Below, piece by piece: positions 44,844-54,800 of a DNA stretch of 64,000 bases. A program made the translations under genes and the position numbers. Location: positions 221,437 through 285,436 of the forward strand of contig NZ_WRXN01000011.1 in the NCBI RefSeq assembly GCF_009758205.1, read 5' to 3'. Source of the stretch: Chitinophaga tropicalis (lineage in GTDB: Bacteria > Bacteroidota > Bacteroidia > Chitinophagales > Chitinophagaceae). Position 1 is the first letter of the stretch. The number at the start of each line of letters is the position of its first letter. The notes below the pieces were generated by a model. That model was not told where the DNA came from. It worked only from the letters and a program-made list of their open reading frames with translations, and did not search any database.

Positions 44844-47800
44844 ATGGAAAGACCTGCAATTATTGGGATCACCCCATTAGAAAGACCCGACGTTATGCTG
44901 GCGCTGGCTTTAGCAAAAGCAAAGGCATTCCCCGTACTTCACCTGGGCCGTAACGAAAGCCTTGCCACCCAGGCCCTCAAAGACCTATGCAGTAAGAATG
45001 AACAGCCCTTTGGAGTTTGTATAGGAACATCATCCATGGCTGATATCAGTTTACCTAAGCAAGTCTCACTTATTATAGCACCCGTTGGCATCACTATCAG
45101 CAAGCCTAAAAATGTAAAGTTATTTTACCAGGTACATGATCTCAGTGAAGCACAGATCGCAAAGAAAGCAAAGGCAGACGGGATCATTGTTAAAGGAAAT
45201 GAAAGTGCAGGTAAAGTAGGCGCTGAATCTTCCTTCATCCTGTTCCAGCAGGCTATAAAAGCTTTTCCGGATATTCCTGTATGGGTACAGGGAGGCGCAG
45301 GTATACATACCAGCGCCGCGCTGATAGCTACCGGCGCCAGCGGCATAGTGCTGGATAGCCAGCTGCTGCTTTTTCCTGAATGTAAAGCCCCGGCAGACAT
45401 TAAAAATGTATGCAGCAAACTGAATGGTAATGAAACCCGTGTCATAGATAATTACAGGGTACTGGTACGACCCAATTCTCCCGCGCTACCGGAAACGGCC
45501 ACACTGAAAGATCTTGAACCTTACCTGGGCATTGCAGACCTGGATAAAGGATACCTTCCGCTTGGACAGGACATCGCTATTTCTACAGACCTGGTAAAAC
45601 GGTACAGGAAACTGGACCGGCTGGTAACAGGCATACAGGAAGCTATTCGCGGCCATCTCCAGCAGGCTAAAACCCTGAACGTGATCAGCCCGGACAACCC
45701 GCTGGCAAAAGAATTGAACATCACCTATCCTATTGCCCAGGGGCCCATGACCCGTGTAAGCGATGTACCTGCATTTGCCGCAGCAGTAGCAGAAGCAGGA
45801 GCCTTGCCATTTGTAGCATTATCCCTGCTGAAAGGCACAACAGCACAACAACTGATCAGCGATACCAAGGCGCTGGCCGGCTCCAGACCCTGGGGCGTAG
45901 GCATACTGGGCTTTGCCCCGCAGGAACTGCGGGATGAGCAGATCTCTTATATAAAAGAAGCTAAACCGCCATTAGTGCTGATAGCAGGAGGCCGTCCTTC
46001 ACAGGCAAAAGAACTGGAACAGATGGGTATCAAATCCTTCCTGCATGTTCCTTCTGCTTCCCTGCTGGACATGTTCCTGAAAGAAGGCGCCAGGCGGTTT
46101 GTATTTGAAGGAAGAGAATGCGGCGGGCATGTGGGCCCTCTGTCAAGCCTCGTATTATGGGAAAAACAGGTGGAAAGGCTCCTGCAGGAAGAACAGGTGG
46201 AACAACTGAACATCTTCTTTGCAGGCGGCATCCATGATGCGTTGTCCGCCGCTTTTATTGCAGTCATGACTGCCTCCCTCTCAGCAAGAGGCGCAAAGAT
46301 CGGGGTACTGATGGGTACTGCATATATCTATACCCGTGAAGCCGTAGAAACAGGCGCTATACTTCAGCAATTCCAGGACCAGGCCATTCTTCACAAAGGC
46401 ACAGTATTACTGGAAACAGCCCCCGGCCATGAAACCCGCTGCCTCTATTCTCCTTTTACAGATTATTTTATTAAGGAAAAAGAAAGGCTTGCGGCAGCCA
46501 ATGTTGACAAAAAAGATATCTGGGCACAGCTGGAAGCACTGAACGTAGGCAGGTTAAGGATAGCCGCCAAAGGCGTAGAGCGGACAGACAAAGGCCTTGT
46601 GCAGATAGACACTCTCCAGCAGCTGCAGGAAGGTATGTACATGATAGGCCAGGTAGCGGCCATGAGAAACGAAGCTGTTACCATGGTGGCATTACATAAA
46701 GATGTAGCGGTAAATAATTTCACACTTATTCAGCAGGCTATAATGCCGGAGGCGGTTCAGCTGTCAGACAAAGCGCTGGATGTTGCCATCATTGGTATGG
46801 CCTGCATCTACCCCGGTGCAAAAAATATAGAAGAGTTCTGGAGCAATATACTTGCAGGAAAAGATTGTGTTACGGAAGTTCCTGACGAACGCTGGAATAA
46901 AGAGCTGTATTATGACGGCAATTCCAATGACGGGGATAAAACACCTTCCAAATGGGGTGGCTTCATTCCGCGTATAGATTTTGACCCGGTAGCATTCGGC
47001 ATACCTCCACAGTCGCTCGCTGCTATTGACCCCACCCAGTTACTGGCCTTACTGGTAGCCAAACAGGCGCTGGACAATGCCGGTTACGGGGGCACAGACT
47101 ACAATGCGGAAGATGTATCTGTGATCATAGGCGCTGAGGGAGGTAATGACCTGGCCAATAACTACGGCTTCAGGTCCCTTTACCGGCAGTACCTGGGAGA
47201 GATACCTGCAGAACTGGATGAAGTACTGCCTAAGCTCACGGAAGATTCTTTTCCCGGCGTGCTGGCCAATGTCATTTCCGGCCGTATCACCAACCGCCTG
47301 AACCTGGGCGGCAGGAACTATACTGTAGATGCCGCCTGCGCCTCCTCCCTTGCAGCCATAGACCTGGCCTGCCAGGAACTGATACTGGGTAAATCAGAGA
47401 TGGTGCTGGCCGGCGCAGCAGACCTGCACAACGGTATCAACGATTACCTGATGTTTTCCAGCACACATGCCCTGTCAAGAAAAGGACGTTGCATGACCTT
47501 CGACTCCGGGGCTGACGGTATTGCCCTGGGAGAAGGCGTAGCCATGGTAGTGCTGAAACGCTATACTGACGCGAAACGCGACGGAGATAAGATCTACGCG
47601 GTGATAAAAGGTGTTGGCGGCTCCAGCGACGGTAAAAGCCTGGGCCTTACCGCTCCCCGCAAAGCCGGACAGATAAAAGCACTGGAAAGAGCGTATGAAC
47701 AAAGCGGTATCTCACCTTCTGCCGTAGGACTGGTAGAAGCACATGGCACCGGCACCGTGGTGGGCGATAAAACAGAACTGAGCGCACTGACAGATATGCT

Positions 47801-50800
47801 GATACAATCAGGCGCCATAGCCGGACAAACACACCTGGGATCTGTCAAGACCCAGATAGGCCATACCAAATGCGCCGCAGGCCTTGCAGGACTGATCAAA
47901 GCCGCACTCTCTGTTTATCATGGCGTTAAGCCCCCTACCCTGCATATACAGGCGCCCAACAGTTTTTATAATGAAAATACCAGCCCCTTCCTCTTCAATA
48001 AAGAAGCAGGCATATGGCTGGATGATAACAGGCTGGCAGGCGTGAGCGCTTTCGGGTTTGGCGGCACCAACTTCCATGCGGTGATTGCCAACGATGGCAA
48101 TCTGACTGAAGACACCCCTGTTCTCAAAAACTGGCCGGCAGAGCTGTTTGTATTTCGCGGAGAACAGGACAGCGATGTACGCCGGCTACTACAGTCTGTG
48201 AGGGACCTGCTGGACTACAATGACAACATTGCCCTGAAAGATATTGCATACAGCCTTGCCAGTTATAGCGATGCGCCTGTGCGTTTAAGCATAGTGGCAG
48301 GCAGCCGTGAAGACCTGATCATGAAAACAGATCTGGCCCTGTCCGGCGCTACATCAAAAGAGATCTACCCCATACATCCCGTAGCCGGTAAGGTGGCCTT
48401 CCTGTTTTCAGGACAGGGCAGCCAACGGGTAAATATGGCCCGGGAACTTTTCGTAGCCTTCCCTGTTATGCGCAGGCTGCTGAAAAAATATCCTGCTTAT
48501 GAAAAGCTGATCTTCCCTTCTGCCGCCTTCAATACCGAAGCTGCTGAAAAACAAAAGGAAACCCTCAAAGACACCCGCATCACCCAACCGGCGCTGGGCA
48601 TAGTAGACCTGGCACTGGCATCCTTTTTAAAAGACCTGGGAATTGTACCGGACATGGTAGCCGGACATAGCTACGGAGAGCTTCCCGCACTCTGCTTTGC
48701 CAATGTATTTGCAGAAGAAGAACTGGTGCCCCTTAGCGAGAAAAGGGCCCAGGCCATCATGAACGCCATTGAAGACGATAAGGGCGTGATGGTAGCAGTG
48801 AACGGCACTGCCGAAACGCTGGCGCCGTTTACCCAACCCGGCAGTGGTGTATATGCTGTTAACCACAACTCTCCACAGCAATGGGTGCTGGCCGGCGCCA
48901 CCAAAGACATGGAAAAGGTAATGGAGCAACTGAAAGAGCAACGCATTTCCTTCAAACAAATGGAGGTGGCCTGCGCTTTTCACAGTCCGCTGATTGCCCG
49001 TTCTGCCACTCTGTACAAAACAGCCATTAAGGATACAGCGTTCGGCAAACCCACTATCCCCGTATGGTCTAATACCACGGCAGCGTTGTACCCTGACACT
49101 GCTGAAGGCATCAGGGAAAGGCTGGCCGCACACCTGGTACAGCCGGTACTCTTCTCTGAAGAAGTAGAACAGATGTATGCTGCCGGCGCCAGGGTATTCA
49201 TTGAGACGGGCCCCGGCAAAGTGCTTACCAACCTCACACGCGCCATTACAGATAAAGACACCCTGCTGTTAAATACAGAAGATAAAACCCAGCATGCCAT
49301 TGCTTTCCTGCTCAATACTATTGCACAATACCTCAGCAGCGGCAGAAGCGTGGACCTGGAAAAGCTGTTTACAGGCAGGGATGCCCGTAAGCTGGACCTG
49401 GATACACCTGCACAATACAAAAAGAGCAGCACTATCTGGTATGTGAACGGACAACTATCTGTACCGGCCACCGGCAAACTGCCTGCTCATGGCGCCATGC
49501 CGGTATTACAGCCCGTAAGGTTGAAAAATACCGAAGTACGGACTGTTGCGGCACCCGGCGGTAATGCAGAACAGATGGTGCAGGAATACCTGAACAGCGT
49601 GAAATACCTGGTCCAGGCCCAGCGCGATGTCATACTGGGTTACCTGGGCCATACTCCCAGAACTATCAGCCATGTCGAAATACCGGAAACACCTGCGGTC
49701 ACTAAAAAAGAGCTACCGCCGGTGCAAACTCCCCAACCGGCAGTACCAGCCGGCAACGGAAATGGTCAGCGTGATGTGAAACGGATACTGATAGAAGTGG
49801 TGAGCGATAAAACAGGATACCCACACGAAATGCTGGGACTGGAAATGGATATGGAAGCTGACCTGAGCATAGATTCCATTAAGCGTATGGAGATTATCGG
49901 AGAACTGAGAACACAGATGGGCGGCTTCAAATCCAGCGGTAAAAGTGATGAAACAGTAGTAGAACAGCTGGCCGGCATTAAAACCCTGAAGGGACTACTG
50001 GAATGGATAGCCAACAATGTAGACCAGCCATCAGATACCGGTGGAGTTTCCCTGCAGCATGCCATTGAACATCCCGCAACCGCAGCGCCGGAAAGTAAAC
50101 GCTGGACAGAACAGGACATACGCAGTACCATCCTGCTGACGGTGAGTGAAAAAACAGGCTATCCGCAGGATATGCTGGGCCTTGATCTTGACCTTGAAGC
50201 AGATCTGAGCATTGATTCCATCAAACGCATGGAAATACTGGGAGAGCTGAGAATAAAGATAGGCGGACTGCCACAGTCAGACGAAAAAGCAGAGGCACTG
50301 GCAGGCATCAAAACCCTGAACGGACTGGTAAGCTGGATTTCAGGTAATATCCCCGCAGAAACCACTACCACCACATCTGTGACAGTTACAGTACCGGCAA
50401 CTGCTCCCACATCTTTATCGAGGATACGGTTTGCCCTTGTACCTGCCCCATTTGATCCATCATCAAAAACCAATATCAGCGGAGAAAGGTTTGCCATTAT
50501 GGACGATGGCAGCGAGATCCCCGCAGGCATTAAAGCCCGGCTGGAGGCACAGGGCGCTGAGGCTGACATTGTAAGCACAGACGCCCTGCTGGAAGGATAC
50601 AAAGGCCTGATCATCATTGACAGGCCTGCTTCTCCTCTCCGCCCGGATATCATCTCTGCTTTCACTGCCATTAAAACACTGGACGCAGATCATGTAAAAT
50701 GGGTGTACGCTATCTCTGCAGGACATACGAAAAACCTGCGTCATGTGCAGGGATATCCCGGGTTCCTGAAAAGCCTTGATAAAGAGTGGGACCATACCAA

Positions 50801-51794
50801 ATGCAGAAGTATCAGTCTTATGGACAGCTGGCAACCGGAGCAAATCCCTGCCCTCCTGCTGGAAGAGATCCTCTATCCTGACGCTCCTTCTGAAATTATC
50901 TATCACAACGGCAGCAGGCATGTATATGACCTGATACCGGAAACACTGGCTCCGGCAGAGAAGCCTCAGATAGACCTTAACAAAGATTCCGTCATACTGG
51001 TGCTTGGCGGCGCCCAGGGTATTACGGCAGAGCTGATGGTGCGTTTCTCCAAAGACTATCCCTGCCACTATATACTGGTAGGCCGGTCTGCCGATCCCAG
51101 GGAGGGCGGGCTGAATAACTACACCGCGTTTCAGACCAAAGAAGACATCAAAAAGCAACTCATAAAAGAAGGACAGCTGCAGAAGCCTGCAGATATAGAA
51201 AAACGGGCGGCTGATATTCACAAGGCCAACCAGATACTCAGCACCATTTCGGCGCTGACGGCAAACGGGGCAACGGTAGCTTACCAGGCCCTGGATCTCA
51301 GGAATGAGGACCAGTTACAGAACCTTATCTCTCAGATATACCAGACACATGGACGGATAGATGGTGTTGTACACGGTGCAGGATTGCTGGAAGACAAGCT
51401 ATTCCGTCAGAAAACGCCCGATTCCTTTGAAAGAGTCTTCTCCACTAAAGTGACCCCGTTGAGGATCCTTGCCGAACAACTACGGCAGGACACGCAGTTC
51501 GTGATCCTGTTCTCCAGCGTAGCATCTGTATACGGGAACCGGGGCCAGACCGATTATGCGGCGGCAAATAGCGTACTTGACAGATATGCCTGGGAACTTA
51601 ATAAAACCATTAAAGGGAAAGTGACTGCCATCAACTGGGGTCCGTGGAAAGGCACGGGCATGGTATCTCCTTCATTGGAGAAAGAATATGAACGCAGGGG
51701 CATTGCCCTTATACCACTGAAGGCCGGTATAGAAACCTTCGTGAATGAGCTGAAATACGGTAACGAAAGCCAGGTACTGATAATGGCAGAATAA
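44844..51794 (+). CDS. Multidomain polyketide/fatty-acid synthase: ER-like double barrel, KS, AT, ACP, ACP, KR
   Basis: A 2316-residue megasynthase; the ATG at 44844 is preferred as the homology begins there. Domains: a degenerate TIM barrel (1-240); a nitronate-monooxygenase/PfaD-like flavin barrel (about 290-590; GRECGGHVG, His429); KS (644-1082; Cys832 in DAACASS, EAHGTGT, GHTKCAAG); AT (1180-1485; FSGQGSQ, Ser1276 in GHSYG); two ACPs, each with DLSIDSIKRME (Ser1678, Ser1792); and KR (2047-2316; GGAQG, SSVASVYG, Tyr2238). All catalytic residues of KS, AT, ACP and KR are present. ACPs and KS resemble the PUFA-synthase/hgl-type group. DH activity is supplied by the next protein. The role is iterative chain building with reduction. 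Confidence 0.9.
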   Translation: MERPAIIGITPLERPDVMLALALAKAKAFPVLHLGRNESLATQALKDLCSKNEQPFGVCIGTSSMADISLPKQVSLIIAPVGITISKPKNVKLFYQVHDLSEAQIAKKAKADGIIVKGNESAGKVGAESSFILFQQAIKAFPDIPVWVQGGAGIHTSAALIATGASGIVLDSQLLLFPECKAPADIKNVCSKLNGNETRVIDNYRVLVRPNSPALPETATLKDLEPYLGIADLDKGYLPLGQDIAISTDLVKRYRKLDRLVTGIQEAIRGHLQQAKTLNVISPDNPLAKELNITYPIAQGPMTRVSDVPAFAAAVAEAGALPFVALSLLKGTTAQQLISDTKALAGSRPWGVGILGFAPQELRDEQISYIKEAKPPLVLIAGGRPSQAKELEQMGIKSFLHVPSASLLDMFLKEGARRFVFEGRECGGHVGPLSSLVLWEKQVERLLQEEQVEQLNIFFAGGIHDALSAAFIAVMTASLSARGAKIGVLMGTAYIYTREAVETGAILQQFQDQAILHKGTVLLETAPGHETRCLYSPFTDYFIKEKERLAAANVDKKDIWAQLEALNVGRLRIAAKGVERTDKGLVQIDTLQQLQEGMYMIGQVAAMRNEAVTMVALHKDVAVNNFTLIQQAIMPEAVQLSDKALDVAIIGMACIYPGAKNIEEFWSNILAGKDCVTEVPDERWNKELYYDGNSNDGDKTPSKWGGFIPRIDFDPVAFGIPPQSLAAIDPTQLLALLVAKQALDNAGYGGTDYNAEDVSVIIGAEGGNDLANNYGFRSLYRQYLGEIPAELDEVLPKLTEDSFPGVLANVISGRITNRLNLGGRNYTVDAACASSLAAIDLACQELILGKSEMVLAGAADLHNGINDYLMFSSTHALSRKGRCMTFDSGADGIALGEGVAMVVLKRYTDAKRDGDKIYAVIKGVGGSSDGKSLGLTAPRKAGQIKALERAYEQSGISPSAVGLVEAHGTGTVVGDKTELSALTDMLIQSGAIAGQTHLGSVKTQIGHTKCAAGLAGLIKAALSVYHGVKPPTLHIQAPNSFYNENTSPFLFNKEAGIWLDDNRLAGVSAFGFGGTNFHAVIANDGNLTEDTPVLKNWPAELFVFRGEQDSDVRRLLQSVRDLLDYNDNIALKDIAYSLASYSDAPVRLSIVAGSREDLIMKTDLALSGATSKEIYPIHPVAGKVAFLFSGQGSQRVNMARELFVAFPVMRRLLKKYPAYEKLIFPSAAFNTEAAEKQKETLKDTRITQPALGIVDLALASFLKDLGIVPDMVAGHSYGELPALCFANVFAEEELVPLSEKRAQAIMNAIEDDKGVMVAVNGTAETLAPFTQPGSGVYAVNHNSPQQWVLAGATKDMEKVMEQLKEQRISFKQMEVACAFHSPLIARSATLYKTAIKDTAFGKPTIPVWSNTTAALYPDTAEGIRERLAAHLVQPVLFSEEVEQMYAAGARVFIETGPGKVLTNLTRAITDKDTLLLNTEDKTQHAIAFLLNTIAQYLSSGRSVDLEKLFTGRDARKLDLDTPAQYKKSSTIWYVNGQLSVPATGKLPAHGAMPVLQPVRLKNTEVRTVAAPGGNAEQMVQEYLNSVKYLVQAQRDVILGYLGHTPRTISHVEIPETPAVTKKELPPVQTPQPAVPAGNGNGQRDVKRILIEVVSDKTGYPHEMLGLEMDMEADLSIDSIKRMEIIGELRTQMGGFKSSGKSDETVVEQLAGIKTLKGLLEWIANNVDQPSDTGGVSLQHAIEHPATAAPESKRWTEQDIRSTILLTVSEKTGYPQDMLGLDLDLEADLSIDSIKRMEILGELRIKIGGLPQSDEKAEALAGIKTLNGLVSWISGNIPAETTTTTSVTVTVPATAPTSLSRIRFALVPAPFDPSSKTNISGERFAIMDDGSEIPAGIKARLEAQGAEADIVSTDALLEGYKGLIIIDRPASPLRPDIISAFTAIKTLDADHVKWVYAISAGHTKNLRHVQGYPGFLKSLDKEWDHTKCRSISLMDSWQPEQIPALLLEEILYPDAPSEIIYHNGSRHVYDLIPETLAPAEKPQIDLNKDSVILVLGGAQGITAELMVRFSKDYPCHYILVGRSADPREGGLNNYTAFQTKEDIKKQLIKEGQLQKPADIEKRAADIHKANQILSTISALTANGATVAYQALDLRNEDQLQNLISQIYQTHGRIDGVVHGAGLLEDKLFRQKTPDSFERVFSTKVTPLRILAEQLRQDTQFVILFSSVASVYGNRGQTDYAAANSVLDRYAWELNKTIKGKVTAINWGPWKGTGMVSPSLEKEYERRGIALIPLKAGIETFVNELKYGNESQVLIMAE

Positions 51795-51813
51795 ACACAT
51801 CTAAAGCTTTGAC

Positions 51814-54800
51814 ATGAAGACACAGGTTGACACAGCTATTATAGGTATGTCGGGTATTTTTCCCGGCGCCGGCAACATACACTCATTCTGGCAGAACATC
51901 ATACAAAAGACCGATGCCATACAGCCCGTACCTGCCAACCGGCTGGATGATACATTTTTTGGTCAGCAGCCGGATACAGTAGATCGCTTTTACTGTAAAA
52001 GAGGTGGTTTCATCGATGAATTTGCGCTTTTTGATCCTATACAATTCGGTATCCTTCCGCTTGCTGTGGAAGGCACAGAACCTGAACAGCTGCTGGCCCT
52101 TTCCCTGGCCAGACAGGCATTACAGGATGCATCAGTTTTTGAGAAGAACCTTGCACTGGACAAAACCGCCATCATTATCGGGAAAGGCAACTACCCCGGC
52201 GCCGGCGCTACCAGGGCCATTGAGATAGTAAGAACAGGAGAGCAGATAGTAAGACTGCTGCAATCCCTGTTACCTCATCTGCAACAGGAAGATCTCGATA
52301 AAGTAAAAAGGGAGTTCCAGGTGAAGAAGGGACGTTTCGGACCTGATACCGCTATGGGCCTGATACCTAACCTGGTAGCCTCCCTGGTGGCCAACCGCCT
52401 GAACCTGGGCGGGGCAGCCTACACAATAGATGCTGCCTGCGCCAGCTCTCTGATAGCGGTAGACCATGCTATACAGGAACTCAGTACCGGCCGCGCCAAT
52501 ATGGTGATTGCCGGCGGCGTACATGTATCGCAGAACGCTCCTTTCTGGAGCATTTTCCACCAGCTGGGCGCCCTGTCCCGACGCCAGCAGATCCGCCCGT
52601 TTGACCAGCAGGCAGATGGCCTGCTGATAGGAGAAGGCTGCGGATTTGTAGTGCTGAAGCGCCTGGAAGATGCCCTCAAAGACAACGACCGGGTATATGC
52701 CGTGATCAAAGGCACCGGCGTATCGAGCGACGGAGCCGGCACCAGCGTGATGAGCCCTTCCGTAAAAGGACAATCGCTCGCCATCACACAAGCCTGGCAG
52801 CAGGCAGGTATCGACATAACCGAAGTAGGATATATAGAAGCACACGGCACCGGCACCCCCCTGGGCGATAAAACAGAACTGGAAACACTGGCACAGGTAT
52901 TCGGCAATGATAAAAAACTGCCCAAAGCAGGTATCGGCTCTATCAAATCAATGATAGGCCACGCAATGCCGGCAGCCGGTATTGCAGGACTGATCAAAAC
53001 CGCACTGGGGCTGTTCTACAACAAACTCCCTCCTACCCTGCATTGTGACGCGCCACTGGAAGCTATGCAGCATACACGTTTTGAGCCCGTAAGGGAAGTA
53101 CAGGACTGGGACCAGTCAGGATTACCTAAACGGGCAGGCGTAAACGCATTCGGATTTGGCGGCATCAACGCTCATGTGGTAGTTGAAGCTCACAGCACTC
53201 CTGCCAGAACACTATTCAACGGTATGGGGCCTGCTAAAAAAGACGCTGTCCTCCTGCTGGCAAGAAAGGATAAACAATCTCTCATAAAAGCCCTGGAAGC
53301 ACAGGAAACAGACCCGGGAAAAGGCAACTACAGGATAGCCCTGTTTGACCCTACTCCGGAACGTATACGCAAGGCCATCAAAATAGTGGACAGAGATACC
53401 TCCTGGCGCAACAAACAGGATATCTGGTTTACAAATGAGCCGCTTATAAGCAAAGGAGGCAGGATAGCATTCCTGTTCCCTGGCCTGGACGGCTTATCCG
53501 GCGGGGAGATTGACAGCGTGGCACGCTACTTTGACCTTCCCCATACAACAGAGGCCAGTGCTTCAAAAGACGGTGTATTTGACTCTGCCATACAACTGCT
53601 GGAAAAGAGCTTTATCATGGACGCAGCCCTGAAACAGCTGGGTATACAGCCGGACATGAACGCAGGCCACAGCCTGGGTGAATGGCTGGCAGGACGCTCT
53701 TCCGGCCTTGCAGAAGAAGCATCTGTACTTACCCTGCTCCAGGAGCTGAACCCTTCCTCCTTTGAACAGAAGAACACCCGGTTCCTCGTGGCAGGGTGTG
53801 GATATGAGCGACTGGCCCCACTGATGGAAGGTATTAAAGACATCTATCTGTCGATGGACAACTGTCCGCAACAGGTGATCCTCTGCGGTACCATTGAAGC
53901 AGTAGATGAGCTGGTACCCATTCTCCAGAAACAACAGATCTTCCACCAGCTGCTTCCTTTCCAGTCCGGCTTCCACTCTCCGTTTGTAGCCAGCAAGCTG
54001 GATATATTACTGGCAGGCATCAGCAAGGTGAACTTCCGGAAAACAAAGATCCCGTTATGGTCTGCCACAACACTCAGCACCTATCCTGAAGACTTTGAAG
54101 CCATAAAGGAACTGAGCGTTGACCACCTGATAAAACCTGTGCGCTTCAGAGAGCTGACAGAGAAACTGTATGAAGAAGGCGTCCGGGTATTTGTGCAGGC
54201 AGGGTCCGGAGGACTGGTAGGTTTTGTGGATGATACGCTGAAAGGCAAACCATACAGCTCTATAGCTGCCAACCTTCCTACAAGAGGTGGAATAGAACAA
54301 TTACAAAGAGTGCTGGCGGCACTGTTTGTAGAAGGAAAAGAAACAGACCTCTCCTTCCTGGGTATCAATAAGCCAGCACAGGGAGTACCTATGAAGCTGC
54401 AACTGGGCTCTCCTTTTGTAGCAGAGATAGATGCGTTCAAACATATCAGGCCAGCCGCCGTACAACAGCCGGAGCCGGCATATTCCTCTCCTGTATTGCA
54501 GGCCTTCAGAGAAAACTATGCCGAGATCACGGCTATACAGGAAGAGATCATTGCATTGTTCAACAATACTAACACTGCCACTACACTGGCTCCTCCCGTA
54601 AGAAAAGCGGTAAGCAGGCAGCTGGACATCTCTTTACAGAACACGCCTTATCTCATAGATCATGCACTGCTGCGGCAGAAACCGGGATGGCATTGCCCGG
54701 ATGATATGGACCCGGTAATTCCGATGACCATGATCTTTGAAATGTTTGCAGATATAGCGCTGGAAAATGCACCAGGCAGCATTGTTCAGAAAATATCACA

